Program-made: the position numbers and the translations under genes
NCBI GenBank assembly: GCA_028023455.1
Contig: JAQFVV010012490.1
Span: 2,668,001-2,732,000, forward strand
Source: Epiperipatus broadwayi
Lineage: Eukaryota; Onychophora; Udeonychophora; Euonychophora; Peripatidae
Length of the DNA stretch: 64,000 nucleotides
Direction of reading: 5' to 3'
Shown here: positions 1 through 13,526 of the stretch, one piece after another
Layout of the letters: every line of letters starts with the position of its first letter
How positions within the stretch are numbered: position 1 is the stretch's first letter
The notes under the pieces: model-generated
The model's input: only the letters and a program-made list of their open reading frames with translations
What the model was told of the DNA's origin: nothing
Databases searched by the model: none

Positions 1-1369
1 TTTCTTTCTTTATTGACATCACTTTTTTTCCATTCTAATTATTTCTCTCATCTCTTGGTTTCTTTTTTCCCTCTTGTCTCACTAATCTCCAATAATTCCT
101 TTCTGTTGTTAGTAATTCTGTTCATTTTCCTTTTTTGTTGTACATCTGCATCTTACACTCTCTACCATGCTATCAAATTATATGACCTTTTATTTTTATC
201 AATATACTACTATTTTATAAAACTGAGTTGAGCATTCCTATATCCTGACTTGTTTCCAAGTATGTATATCTATATCAAAAGCACTGATATTTTTGTTTTT
301 AATCTTTTAAATTTTTCATCCATGCACTACGATTTTACATTTTTAGAATTTATTAACAATGATTTTTTATATTCAATCTTAACTATACATACTGAAAAAA
401 TATAATGATCTATTTCAAACAAACTTTTGAGTTAGAAAAATCATACTTATTTCTATAACTGCTACTTACTGTCACTTTGCATTTATCAATATATATATTA
501 CACAAATTTACTTTATAGATATGTGTTTTTTAACATTGATAAAGTTTAACCTAATAAAGAATATTTTAAGAAAAGATGGTTGTTAAGCATGCAAAATAAA
601 TTTATGAAATATATACTAATAGATATAAAAATATAGTCTATACTCTATAACATTTGAAGAATTATAAAGCTTGACTAAGTGAAGAAATTTGCTTTGTTGA
701 AATGTATCTCAAAAGTTCTTAACATGTTATTGTTTTTCAGTATATGCTGTTGTGTGTATGAAATGCAAGACATCATTAATTATACATCATTATTATTTTG
801 TATCATGAAAAGAGAAAGAGTGACTCTACATGAAGTTTATTAATATTTTTTACTACCCATGATGCAATCTTTTATTAAAACTGAAAACATAATTATGAGA
901 AATCATTGATTATAATTACATATGGCATACAGAGAATTTCTTTAATTATATAAGTGATTTATTAGATTGTGTTAAATATATATAATATGCAAATTAATTA
1001 TATATAAACCATTTTATCAGAACACATTATATGGACTTTATAAATAGGTGACAATATACCAAATACTCAAGTAGCAAAAATGTTATATTTTAATTCAATC
1101 ACCTTAAGAAAGAAACCTTAACATACATATAAATGATAACATTTTATAGATCTTTATTAGTTGATCTTTTTTTCTCTACTAATTTTTATTAGTTGATTTT
1201 TTTCTCTTTCCTAATAGTCATTTGATTAATTGCTTGGTAGAACATTTAAACAGTGATTTATCCTGTTGATCAATAAAGTCTTAGTGTATTCTCATCTTAT
1301 TTAAAATAAAAAAGAAAACTTGATAGAATAACAAAATAAAAATTATTACAAACAAATCACTTAATTTTT
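1..1369. other. AT-rich non-coding DNA
   Basis: No gene-like sequence seen. The first ~200 bases are pyrimidine-rich and give a short open frame on the plus strand, but it has a low-complexity Phe/Leu/Ser composition and no recognisable motif. The rest is mixed A/T runs with almost no CpG. Nothing else can be supported. Confidence 0.6.
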
Positions 1370-1468
1370 TTTTCATGTGTCGTAGCATCGGCTGGGAAGC
1401 GAACCCGCCAATGCTTACTTTACACAATGCATAACAATAAAAAGCTGCTCTATACTCCAGTGCCATCT
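1370..1468 (-). repeat. tRNA-derived SINE-like relic
   Basis: Read on the minus strand this stretch has a possible RNA polymerase III A box (TGGCACTGG, plus-strand 1457-1465) and, about 55 bases further on, a good B box (GGTTCGCTTCC against consensus GGTTCGANTCC, plus-strand 1395-1405). Soon after the B box comes an A-rich tail. It is clearly more GC- and CpG-rich than its flanks. The spacing and tail fit a tRNA-derived SINE better than a functional tRNA, because I cannot fold a full acceptor stem. No other copy of this exact type was recognised in the window, so the call rests on the promoter boxes. Confidence 0.45.
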
Positions 1469-1469
1469 C

Positions 1470-3080
1470 TAGTGAAGTTCAGTAATCATTGATCTAATCT
1501 CCTGTTTATTACAATTAACTATGAACAGGCAATTAAGACGAATGGCTTCAAAAGATCCAATCTAATTATCTAGTCACCTATAATTCAACTTTCATAATCT
1601 TTAAAAAATAAAAGAATTATAGTGTTGATATTAGTTTATATTTTCCATATATTGTACATATTAAATATTTGTATTTTTATATGTATTATAATTGTACATT
1701 TATAAAATATCTTGCAGTTGTGGAGTGGCAAAGTTGAGAGTTAAAGATTTTTAAATTACGGCTTAATCTGTCACTTCTGATATTCAAATGTCATATGACA
1801 TCCTGGATGACAAACTATTTTTTTAATATAAATATACACACTGTGTTCCAGTAAAAAGATAACATGGATGGACTTTTTTCTCACATTGTGTGCAATGTCA
1901 TAGTTTAGTTATCTTTACAAAAATTTTAAAACGCTAGAGTCTGATAGTAATTTATACCTTAACCTACAATGGAAAAATTGATAATATTAATGATTTAAAC
2001 ACTGGACAGTGAAGCCATGAGTTGCAAGTATGTTTTTAAGGGGGTTGCAAGATGTACTAAAGATGCTCAATGAAAGTTCAAAATGTTGTCACATTTCATG
2101 TCATAATTTGTGACTATTTATACTAGCACTTTAAAATTTTTCTGGTGAATAGCTAAAATATCTTGCTACATAATATATACATTGCTTTAGAGGTTATGCT
2201 GTAGTTTGGGGAGAGATCCAATGATCTTTTCACTAGAATATATTGTGGGTGTACATATATATTTGATTTATATATGAAATTAATTAATCAATAATAACAA
2301 TAATACTGATGGTGAAGATAATAATAATGATGTTGAGATATCTTTCTATTTAAAGTTATTATTGTGTCTTTTACTCTTTTTTTAATCTCAAAGAATATTG
2401 TCATAATAATCATACATGAAAGTTAAAAACTCTTTAACACTTGTTAAAATATGCTTACTGTACTGTGCTTTAAAAAAATCTAACTATTGTACAAAAAATA
2501 GTTAAAATATATGCACATGATTTATTGAAGTTTATAATAAGTTCAAATGACAGTTCAGTCATGATTCATGAATCTTATGCTCCAGAATATGCCATTCTAC
2601 TATTGAACCAAATGACATAGAGTAAATTCAATAGTGAAGATAATTAATAGATATGCACAAAATGTTTCAAAAAATAAATGAAACAAGGGAATATTTGAAA
2701 ACTAATACAGTTACTTAATTATTTTAATTGATTTTAGTTATTATAATAATAGTTATAACAATATTTCACCTTTCTTACACTTTAAAGCAAAATATATTTA
2801 TTTATTCTTTATATGTTATATAAAAAAAGCAAAAATAAAGAAGGAAAGAGGAAGAGAAAGTATAGTAATAGTTATAAAGATTATTTTAGATTAAACATAT
2901 TAAAAAAAAACTTATTCATAACCAAATAATTCAGAATATGTTGCTATAATTCAGAAGTCAGATTACTAAAGAATCATTATGACAAATTTGTTAACTGAAA
3001 TGTTCAGATTTTTTAAAGCAATAATTATAAGACTTTTTACAATGTACTGTATTGAACTTTTTTGGGAAAATGTTAAATAT
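1470..3080. other. AT-rich non-coding DNA
   Basis: Only AT-rich, CpG-poor sequence with short homopolymer runs and a small purine-rich patch near 2,840-2,860. No open frame with recognisable content, no repeat boundary and no RNA gene seen. Confidence 0.55.
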
Positions 3081-3084
3081 CTAT

Positions 3085-3800
3085 GTTTTTATTGAGTTGC
3101 AATTAGGTAACGTGTCAAGTAACGTGCTGTTAGTAGCATTCCAGGAGACAAAGAAGATTCTACCGTCTGTATATTTTTGAGGTAAAAAAGAGTGGTACGA
3201 AAAAAAATATCCAGTAAGAAAAGTTCAAATCTATATGTTTTTTTGTAAATTTCATAAAAAGCAAATATTATAAACATGTTTAATAAGTAAGAATACATTT
3301 GTATGTGTTTGTTGTTGTTTAAAAAAGTTTGAGTTTCTTTCTTTTGTCCGAGTACGGTTATGATTTTGAATTTTTTTATTTTAGCATTACAAACAACAGA
3401 ACACTAAACTAACCCTAAAACTAACCGTAACAGCTTTTACTTTTATTACGATTATTATTTTTTAGTTAAACAACAACAAAAAAAGTCGTAACACAAGTAA
3501 AAAAATATCCAATAGAAAATTGATAAAAAAAAAAGCCATAACACAATTTAAGAAGTATACGATATAAAAAACATGAATCAAATTGTAATTTGTTGATTTT
3601 ATTTTACATTTATTATTATCATTTAAATTGTATACGTTAATAAAAAATAATATTTAAAAAAGACGATTTTGTTTTGTTTTTATTTTCGCATTGCAAAAAA
3701 GCACTGAAAAATTATTAAAATCAATGGCCCGTGAATGTTCATATTTTATAGTTTTAGCGTGAAAACGGCGCCATCCAATGGCATCTTTAGCTATAAGACA
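3085..3800. other. CpG-retaining patch
   Basis: CpG dinucleotides, nearly absent from the preceding 3 kb, occur here roughly every 40-50 bases, for example around 3,108-3,125, 3,349-3,357 and a cluster at 3,758-3,771. The patch includes a short series of CTAAC/CTAAA-like words (3,402-3,430) that resembles but does not match a telomeric repeat. No coding potential is seen. It could be an unmethylated regulatory stretch or a young insertion; the sequence alone does not decide. Confidence 0.35.
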
Positions 3801-6800
3801 AGTACCCTATATATTTAGTAGTGATGATTTATTTACAGACTGCCTGTCAATTTAGTGCAGTGGGAGAGTCTCAGACTATAGAATATGAGATTCTAGAATT
3901 AACTGGAACTTCCAGCACTTAATCATTTTGTGAATTCTTGGGTAATAAAGATTTGGATATCGTTAACTATATATAGTTTACCACAGAGGTAGGGTGTCAG
4001 ATTTTGGAATGTCGAGTTGTAGCATTGATTTTGATGCTATCCCTCCAGCACTCAAACTTCTTATGAGAACTTTTAAAACAATGAAGCCATTTGAATATTT
4101 TTTATATATGAATTTATTAATAATATTTTAAAACATAAGAAAATGTTGAATGTCTTATGGAGATTATGTATAATCATAATGTAAAAAACAACAACTTATT
4201 CATGCAGACTACATAACTTCAAATATATTACTATAATTCATGTATCATATTTCTAAAGAATCACTTTAATAAGCTTGTAAATGTTATCTATGGCCATGAT
4301 TTACTTATTAACATATTACAATTATTGAAAAAAAAATTGTTGAATGCTTTTTTAAATGTTTGTGTTATTATTAAAACTTAATCCAATTTAGAGTAGTGTC
4401 CTTATTATGGTAAGCAAAAGAGTTTGTGATTATTCTAAAATATAAATTTTTAAAAATTAAACTTTGTAATTCACCTATAAGATTTTCTTGACAGATGTAT
4501 CACAATTTATAATAGGCTGAAAAAGCTATCAACATTGCATTTAGAATTGCTATTCTTGATGTGATAAAAATATGTGTATTGTATAATTATTTTGAATTTA
4601 TTTAGCTGATATGTATCTTAACTTAAGTAAATTGTTGCTAACTAATTAAAGATTTCCCACTGAAGTAAATTTAACTTTACATGAAAAAAGATGTTGTTTT
4701 TTTTTTTTTTTTTTTTGGTAATTATGTGAAATAACAAACTTAATTTTAAACATTGAATTGAAACTAATCAAATGTCCCTCCTTCTCTCTTACTATCTTTT
4801 TCTTCCTTTTTCTCTACCTGTCTATCTGTCAGTAAAAACTTTACTGTTAATTGGTTATTAAAACTGTAAAGAATAAATAAATATATTTTGTTTTAAAGTG
4901 TAAAAAGAGCTAACTGTTGTTATTATATGTTAATTGGTTATTCTGATGAGAAAAATTCTTGTATTATGGGCATTTGGAGAAGATATATTAATCATCACCC
5001 ATAAGTACCTTCTTATTAAATTACTATGGTGATATCAATTTATATATTTAAATCTGGGGTAAATTTTCATTGTAAAATCTTAGAATTAGATATAGAAAAC
5101 TATTGATTTTACTGAAAAGGAAAGGTTGATCAAAGAGATCTTTGAATAATTTCTTTTGCTAGTGAAAATATTGTTTGAAACACTTTTAGTAATAATGTAA
5201 CTGAATAATGATTTTTTTTTCCTTAAATACCTATCAGAATAATTTTTCTAAAATGATCAAAAGCAGTTTTTTTTAAATCTAATTGAATGAATGTTAGATA
5301 TAGTTTCAATTCCAAGTAAATAAAAATATAAAAGTTTCAATGAGATCAAATAATGAATACTAAATAGAATAAAATTATGATATGAGATTATTCATTTTCT
5401 TCAGAAAGAACCAAGCAAACATTTTTTAATCAAGATTGTCTAATGTTCTAAGATTCACATGTCAGTGAATCAAATATGTTAACGCAATTTTCTTTTTAGC
5501 AAAGAAGATGAATTTTGCATTGATATTCTTCTAAATTGTTGATCATTTGAAAAACTTAGTTCATATGTTTTTAGAGCATGTTAGCAGTATGCAAATTAAC
5601 TTTTTATAAAAATATTAATTGATCTTCATCTCATTAAATTTCTAATATAAATACTTTTTTAATGTTTATAAAAATTGGGGGTAAACATATTACCAGGAAC
5701 TAATAATTTGGGTTATTTTATTTAATGAATCAACAAATCAGAAGTTCATTTCCTATTTTAAATTGCTAGCTTCACTTTCAGACTACTTAAATATTTAGAT
5801 ATTAATGTAATTGTATTATTATTCACAAATATCAAACAATTCTTTAAATATTAAATTATTAAACTTTTTAATTTTATATTATACATTTTAATTTTAAAAA
5901 TAAATGCATCACACAATCACAATTTTATCTATGAATGTATTATGTTCTTCACTTCCTTTTTACTCCAGCGACATCTTTAAACAAATGTATTTTTAAATTA
6001 CTGCCTTATAAATTTATATTTACTTTCAAAAACAATTAACAAAAGTTATTTTTTAAAAAATACAAATTAATGCCACAATATACATTTTGGCTTGATTTTC
6101 TACATCAACCAATGTATTAATGCTTTTATATACTTTAAATGGACAAATTTCATTATTAAAAAATTTGTCCAAAATGTTGTCATATAAACCTAAACAAATT
6201 TATATTAATTAAATTACTAATTGCATCCATCTCTGGCCCATAGCAAAATGTCTAGATGATTTATGAAATAATAAAAGAAATAATAAATTTATGTCTTTTA
6301 TGATGCAACTTAGCTAAACATTCATTATACATATATTCTATTTTAGAGAAAAAAAAAATATGATTTTTTTGTAAGAAGCATTGTCTCCTGGTGGCTTCCT
6401 TTTAATTTATTAGTTTCTAATTAGTTTTAAAAAAAATTTAAAGTTTTAGATTTATAAAATTTAGTCTCTGATGAGCATTAAAGAAAAATTCAATTATTTA
6501 TTTATTCAAACAACTGCAGCATTGAAAATATTTACCATTAAGAAATTATATATTTATATAAAAAATTAAAGATGTTAAAACATAAATTAAAAGGTTTTGC
6601 CATTTTACTAGCAAATTTGTATATATTTATAACTGAAAGACATGGTTTGATTAAAATTCAGTACTAACTTTAAAAAAAAAAATGGTGGAAAAAAAAAATC
6701 TTTTAGAAGTCTTATAGTACAAATACATAATAATAAACATACACCCCCCCCCTATATGATTTAATATTGTGATTGAGTGATGGATTCGAGAAATTAAAAT

Positions 6801-7060
6801 TTTCCAGCTAAAGAAAATTAAAAAAATTTACTCAATCAATTAAATGGAATCTCTATGTCAATCCTTCATTTGGATGCTTTTATGTCATATGATCTCAATA
6901 GAAACTAATCATATGATTTTTTTTATTAAAATCTATTTTAAATATAATGCATTTATTTTATTAATAAAAAATATAAAAAAAACATTTTCATATATATATA
7001 AATGTATTTACAAATTTATAAAAGATATATATTTTTTTCCTACTTTAATTTAAAACATCT
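3801..7060. other. AT-rich non-coding DNA
   Basis: Long AT-rich stretch with a T run near 4,700 and a C run near 6,744. Short open frames (for example plus-strand 6,844-7,053) are Ile/Phe/Lys/Tyr-rich translations of AT-rich DNA with no family motif. No feature supported. Confidence 0.55.
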
Positions 7061-7065
7061 CATAA

Positions 7066-9603
7066 TAGTGATGGATAAGATTCTCCACTGAAATTAGACT
7101 GGCAACATTAATAGAGATTATTCTCAAAAATTTTTTTTCTCAATTTCTGGAGAATACTTGCTTGATAAATTTTTCTCGATTCTCAAGAAATTTAGAGAAA
7201 AATATAAAAACACTTCTTAAAAATTTTAATTCAACTTTATTAACTCTATTAAATTGTTTTCTCATTTTAAGTATTATTATGTTTTTTGACTTAGTCAGCA
7301 CTATCAAAAAAATAATTTACAAATTAATTATATACTTTTATTTGGTGTTGGTGTTTATTTGTATGGTATGCAATTTTAAAAAATAATATAGATATTCATT
7401 TAGATCCCAAAAATGAGCAAACAGAACTATAGTGATAGCTGGAAGTATTTTAAAAAGGAAAAGGATGAAACAACAATGTGCAATGTTTGTTCCAAACAAA
7501 TATTGAGCAAAAATTTTTCCACAGCAGATTTATATCATCATTTAGAGCACATATATTCAATGAATCGAATCATAAAAGACAACCATATTTCTACCAAATG
7601 AGTAAAACTTATGGGAGAACCCCCCCCAAAAAAAAACAACAATAACTAGTGACAATTTTGTTCAAATCAAACATTAAAAAAGAAATTGTTGCTAAGCTTG
7701 CCCCAAAAGATGAACTCTCCATATGTAAAAATCATTTTATATGGAGTGTAAAAACGCTAGGTTTCACTTTATGAACATATCGAAGAGATGTTATATAGTT
7801 GATTTACAAATTTTATGAGGAAGTTAAAGCCAGTACTATTAACAAAATAAAGAAAATAAAGTTAGTTAACAAAAAAGTGAGTATTTCAATTGATGAGTGA
7901 ACAAGTATGAAAAAATGTAGATATTTAAATATCCATATTTATTACAGTGATGGAGACTCTGCCAACTTAGGTTTAGTACAAATTGATGGCAATTGCTCTT
8001 CAGATACACTATTTTAGCTAGATTAAGAAAGACTTAAGCTTTCTGGATTGAATGTAGCAAAAGATATTGTGACAATTACAACTGATGGAACTAGTGTAAT
8101 GCTGAAATTTAGGAGATTGCCACCTGTCAAGTCTCAGTTATGTTATAACCTCACTACATAATTGTCCATAATGTCCACTTTTTATATTAAGAAATTAAGA
8201 GAAATAAATCAGGAACCAGAAAATGATTCTGATGACACCAAAGAAAATAATGATGATGAAAACAACCAAGAAGATTAAAGTGTTGGAGAAGATAATAATA
8301 AAAGAGATTTCATCATTGAAGAATATTTGTTTACTAATAAATTGAATGTTTTTAACACAATCAAATAATATCCAAAAAATAGTGAAACTTTTTAAAAAGT
8401 CACCTGCAAAAAATTCCATTTTACAAAAATATATAATGGATATGGGAAAAGAAGAATTGTCATTACTTTTAGATTGTTGCAAATGACAGAACAGTTTATA
8501 ATTTATGGTATAATGGTTTTTGAAGGTAATTGATCCCATAAAAAGAGCTTTGTCGGAATTGAATATGAGCAGCTTGTAGAGATCAGAGAATACAGAAACA
8601 GCTAGATATATACTTAATTCATTACATCCCAGAGAAGTTGCTGCTGAAACTTTAATTCTCAATGATATCTTATGAGGGAAGGGTTATTAAAAATTTTATT
8701 TAATACATTTCAAGCTGAAAATTTAATATTAAGCAAAAGGCTTTTGGATGAACTTAAAATTTAAATATCAAAGAGTAGGAATAAGGAAACAGTTTTATTA
8801 TTAAAGTTTCTTCAAGATCCAAACAATTTATGAAAACAAAACAAATTCTTCAAATCTACCTCAAATTTTGATATCATTAAACTAGCTAAAAATTATATGC
8901 AGAGATTATTTCAAAATAATTATGCAGATGAAGTAGAACATAGAAATTCTGATTGTGAGTTGGACATTGAAGTAGTGACAGAAAACTGCAACAATTAGAA
9001 GAGTTGATATAAGCAAGATTAAAACAACCTCAACCAGTTGCGAATAATTTTTTAGTGCTGGAAAAAATAATTTATTTTACTTGAAGATATAGCAAAATTG
9101 ACAAATAATTTGGAAATTTTCAAATCTGTGTTGAACACAGTAAAGCCTACATGAACACAAAATGAATGGAATTTTTCGATGTCAGGTCATATTGTGTCCA
9201 AAAGAAGAATTCACTTAAAAGATTCATTGATTGATTGTTTATCTTTTTTAAAGTAATATTTTTGAAATAAAATATCTAGATTTCATATTTAATCTGGTTA
9301 ATGTAGAAAATGGATCATATATTCATAGATAATTTATAATTTTCTATGGATATGGAGACTGATTGAGTTCAAATTGAATTTGTGGATTATTTTTATTAAA
9401 AAATTTATTATTTGTTTTTTCTTTTATTAAAGAATTTATTTATTTATTTTTTGCTTTTTTCTTTTATATAAATTGTTATTAAAGTAATTTTCAAAATAAA
9501 AATAGGTTTTTTAAAAAAAATCTTTCTCGAGAATTCTCAAGAATGTTAAAAAAAATTATTGATTTGTCGAGAATGAAATAAGTTCAAGAATTACATATCT
9601 CTA
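7066..9603 (+). mobile_element. Decayed hAT DNA transposon (BED-finger type)
   Basis: A 2.5-kb block containing a broken hAT transposase gene between imperfect terminal inverted sequences: the left end starts TAGTGATGGATAA and the right end, read in reverse complement, starts TAGAGATATGTAA. Both subterminal regions carry repeated ATTCTCAAGAA/TTCTCGAGAA words (about 7,124-7,195 and 9,524-9,576), typical of transposase-binding subterminal repeats. The flanking 8-mers (TCTCATAA and ACCATTAA) match at only 4 of 8 positions, so the ends are approximate and a target duplication is not shown. Stops and frame breaks throughout make it non-autonomous today. Confidence 0.6.
7413..9256 (+). pseudogene. 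hAT transposase pseudogene (zf-BED, RNase H-like, dimerisation domain)
   Basis: The gene would encode the transposase that cuts and reinserts the surrounding element. The N-terminal 62 codons (7,413-7,601) form a BED zinc finger: an aromatic start (W10, Y12, F13), CNVC at residues 23-26, and a HHLEH segment near residues 42-46. Further on, in broken frames, the RNase H-like core is recognisable. SISIDE-stop-TSM near 7,880-7,915 is the family DEWTS motif with its Trp codon turned to TGA. TITTDGTSVM near 8,070-8,105 is the second acidic block. The hAT C-terminal dimerisation segment EWNFSMSGHIVSKRRIHLKD lies at about 9,164-9,224. At least several stops and frameshifts interrupt it. The ancestral protein would be about 550-600 residues. 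Confidence 0.75.
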
Positions 9604-9606
9604 ACC

Positions 9607-11330
9607 ATTAATATTTTCATCCAGGAATGATTGAAATTACTCAAGTAATCAACTCCATATTACAATTACTATATATTGATTACATATAAAAATCTGAATT
9701 CACTTTTAGCCCACTTAATGACCCACTTAATGAGGACAAATGGTTCCCCTAAACTCATCATAAAGAAGAATATCATATAAAATGCAAAGGTTTATAATGC
9801 TTTTCTGTGGGAAAAATGTATGTGTGTTCTTGCAGATAAAAATATATCATAAATTGTAAATATTGTATTACCAAATAACTTAACTTAGTATATATAGAAA
9901 TTTAAAAAACCTTAATGTACAATATATGCATGACTACATGGTGCCATGTGTACATTATGCAAGTAGGCACTTAAAATTCTTTTTTTATAATTCATCCATT
10001 CTGCACTCATCATCATCCAGTTTTCTGAGTCATTTAGTTGCTTATTATAATATTCCATTGCTATCTTCAAAGTCCTTTGATGATCTTGGATTTTTTTGGA
10101 GGAAGTACACCAGGTTCGATGCCTGATGATTTCTAAAAAAAAAGTTTAGAATGGATAAATGACTTGCTTTTTTGATTTTCTTCTTGTACATCTTAAAAGG
10201 TCTCATTTATTGACTTTAATCTGTTAATGGCTTTGGTGATATAGAATCAGTTCCTTCAGTTTTTTGGTGCCCAGGTTTTTCTATACAAGCTTGTCAATCT
10301 TTTTTTATTGTTTTCCTTTTTTTCATCCAGTTGCAATAGTTTCTTATTAGTTTATTCTTCCATATGTAATTTCAAAAGCTTTTCAATGTTGTCACCATCA
10401 ACTTGTATAACTTCTGCTTTCTTGTTAAGTTTAATATGGTTTTTCATATGATTGAAGTAGGTTCCTTTTCAATTTTGATGCACGCAGACTTTCTTCCATC
10501 TAAGGCTAAGAGTTATGTTAGTGATCTCCTGATTCATGCATTGCCTATAAAATCAAGTTTTTTAATAATGAAGTCCTTTCAGTATTATGTAATTATCTTA
10601 TTCAGTGTTGATAAGATGATTTATTAGTTGTTAAAGATAGTACATCTTGAAGGTTGTATTCCTTGATTCATAGATTAAAAAAGTGAAGTGGTGTTCAATG
10701 GTATTAGTTGTTGCCATGATTCCAGTTGAAAATACATATAGCTGTAAACTTTTTTTAAAAAAAATCTGTAAAAAAAAATTTAATATCACTAGAAAAAATG
10801 TGTGTTTCACTATGCAAATAAATAGCAATGTGGATTGAGAAAGAGAAAGTAAGCTCTCAGCTTTCTTTTTTGTGTTCTGCAAAATTCTTTTTTATTGCAT
10901 TAAAAAAAATTCATACTGAAATTTTATATGTAAAATTATTCAGAATTAAAAAAGCAATGTTAAATAACATTTTACTTAAAGTTACTGTTCTAATGGTAAA
11001 AACTTGCTATTTATCAGTTTAAGGATAACCAAATTACAGTGTTGTACATTACCAAAACCTATTCACATAGTTAACTTTGACAAAAATTAAAATTCTGGCA
11101 TATTAAAAAATATATATATCTAATGCATTGTAATTTATATTTAGGACTTTTTTTACAATGTATACTACATATATTTAAATAAATAACACTGTATATAAAT
11201 ACACTGCATGAGATGTCACATTTTATTATACAAAGTAGCCATTTTCTTGGAATGCCCTAAAAATTTTTTGAATAATACAGCACATTGTAATAGAGATGCG
11301 GGCCATTAAAATAAAAATTAAAGGCATGAA
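9607..11330. other. AT-rich DNA, possible decayed coding fragment
   Basis: Mostly non-coding. On the minus strand between about 10,560 and 10,200 a discontinuous, Lys/Leu-rich translation (for example a segment reading QVDGDNIEKLLKLHMEE) looks like the remnant of a charged, possibly coiled-coil protein. I could not assign it to any family and stops interrupt it every 20-50 codons. No boundary, repeat or RNA gene was found. Confidence 0.3.
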
Positions 11331-11339
11331 TTTTCAATT

Positions 11340-12480
11340 TATTTGTATTGCCATCATGTAAAATTTATTATTAAATGCATAGTGCATGAAATCACCCCCC
11401 CCCATTTTTATCAAAAATATGTTTATTATGATAGCAGTTTTAATTGGGCTGAAGTTAGCATTCATAAAGGTTTTAATTTGAAATTGTGCCACTGAATGGT
11501 TTAGCTAATATGTATACAATACACAATTTAAAATTAATTATTACGAGTATATGACCAAAATTAATTTTTAGTTTTATGTTAAATGAAATTTATAATTTTT
11601 TCCAATACTGTATTTTTTTTAAGTGTATGATAATGATGCCATTTGCTTGGCTATGTCTGAAAAAATTATGAGATTATTATTTAAAATCGAGTAAATGTTA
11701 TTTTTAACTTAGATTTAGTACTTTTGATCATATAAAGTTGATTATTAATTGCATAATTCATGAAATCATTCCCCTCCTTATTTTACTGAAAGTACTTTAA
11801 ATTTACAATAATAGCTGTTTTGATTTGACTGAAAAGTTTTTAATTTAAAATTAGTTGACTGAATATTTTAGCTAATACCGTACACAATTTAAAATTAATT
11901 ATTAGTAGTACAGTATATAATTCAAATTTATTCTTAATTTTATGCTAAATGAAATTTGTAAACCTGTTTTCAGTGCTGTATTTTTTTTAAATTTGAGATA
12001 TCATTTTTGATTTGGATACGTTTGAAACAAATTGTAATTTTATGATTTAAAATTAAGCAAACACTGTACAGTAAATGATATTTTAAAAATATATTTTGTA
12101 ACTTTGATCTTGTAAAATTAATTATTAATTGCACAATATACAAAATCACCCCCCTCCAAATAACTTGCATTTATGGTGACTAAATTTTACAGTTATGATG
12201 ATCATAATTTTTGCTGCAAGCAAAATATCATAAGAATTTTAATCCATAAAAATGAGTAAATATACAGTTTTATGTTAATATACACATTTTAAAATATATA
12301 ATACTAATACGTTTTGTTGTTATACATTGTGAAAATAGGCTTTGGACACTTATTGTATTAAATGAAACACATTCATTTGGCTTTTGTAATCATTAACAAT
12401 GAAAGTGTTTACTTTTGAAATGTCATTAATGAATGTATTGTTGTTTTTCAAGGACACTGGATGAAAATTTAATAAAGTAC
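11340..12480. repeat. Three diverged ~375-bp tandem units
   Basis: Three successive copies of one unit can be aligned by a shared block: an ATTATTAA word followed by TGCA, a CAC/CAT-C-rich run, then ATTTTAGCTAATA and ACAATTTAAAATTAATTATTA. Anchor TGCA positions are 11,376, 11,750 and 12,130, giving periods of about 374 and 380 bases. The C run after the anchor (11,394-11,403, 11,771-11,776, 12,148-12,156) recurs in each unit. Copies are well diverged, so the array is old. A fourth related copy, with the same downstream flank, lies at 18,380-19,084 and continues at 22,650-22,920. Confidence 0.6.
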
Positions 12481-12887
12481 TGAATATTAATTGTATTTTA
12501 ATTTTATTGCACATTAAGGTATATATGATAATAAAAAAACTCTGTACTATACATTTTTATCATGAATGTCACCAATTTTCTTTCAGATGACATAAAGTCA
12601 CTACACTATAATGATCTATCTTATAAAATGGCCACCATTTGAAAATGGTATTTTTAAAAAAAAAATCATTTTTTTTTTTTACATTATTATAGCGAGTAAT
12701 CAATTGTAAATCAAAATAATGGATACAAATTGATGATGATTACTATAGTAAATCCTTACATAAAAGTCTGGCCCTAAGCAAGCTTAGGTGTATTTAGAAA
12801 TATAAAGGCTTAAATTTTGTTTGTTGCATAATTTAAGTTCTTACTGTATTTGTAAATATTATATATCAGCATTGTTTTTTTACAATT

Positions 12888-13526
12888 ATTAACTTACGAG
12901 AGAGTGCAAGTCTCTCAGCGCTTGTGATTATTAATAGCCAATCAGATCGTAAATACTGGGACAACGATTTAACAAGAAAAGAGTGGTAACCACTCTTAAC
13001 TTTACTTGTCTGTCTATATATCCAAGCCAGTCCAAAGTACTTATATCTGAAAGTGTGAATATTAAATACCTTCACACACTACTCACTGACTTCAAATTAC
13101 AAACATACAGCATGAAATCTTTAGATTCACTATGCAGTAGATTATCGATGTTATAAATTGCAGAAATATATGTAAATAATATTTATTTTCAAAGCGCAGA
13201 TGATTTGAAATTAACTTACGAGAGAGTGCAAGTCTCTCAGCGCTTGTGATTATTAATAGCCAATCAGATCGTAAATACTGGGACAACGATTTAACAAGAA
13301 AAGAGTGGTAACCACTCTTAACTTTACTTGTCTGTCTATATATCCAAGCCAGTCCAAAGTACTTATATCTGAAAGTGTGAATATTAAATACCTTCACACA
13401 CTACTCACTGACTTCAAATTACAAACATACAGCATGAAATCTTTAGATTCACTATGCAGTAGATTATCGATGTTATAAATTGCAGAAATATATGTAAATA
13501 ATATTTATTTTCAAAGCGCAGATGAT
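12888..13526. repeat. Perfect 317-bp tandem duplication
   Basis: Bases 12,888-13,204 and 13,210-13,526 read identically, base for base, and are separated by 5 bases (period 322). The unit is less AT-rich than its surroundings and retains CpG. It contains two inverted repeats: AAGAGTGGT-A-ACCACTCTT (12,979-12,997 in copy 1) and GAGAG-tgcaagt-CTCTC just inside the left end. On the minus strand an open frame of more than 60 codons runs through both copies and ends at CGTAAGT, which resembles a 5' splice donor, but no protein family was recognised. Perfect identity means either very recent duplication or an assembly artefact. Spliced-leader, snRNA and histone stem-loop identities were considered and not supported. 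Confidence 0.8.

Noticed and set aside
3402-3430. Interstitial telomere repeat
   Set aside because: Only a few irregular CTAAC/CTAAA words, no regular TTAGGG-type periodicity.
7058-9611. 8-bp target duplication of the first hAT element
   Set aside because: Candidate flanks agree at only 4 of 8 positions; the element is old and its exact ends are uncertain.
12888-13210. Spliced-leader or snRNA gene as the identity of the duplicated unit
   Set aside because: A donor-like CGTAAGT and tandem arrangement are suggestive, but no Sm site and no match to leader or U-RNA sequences that I know.
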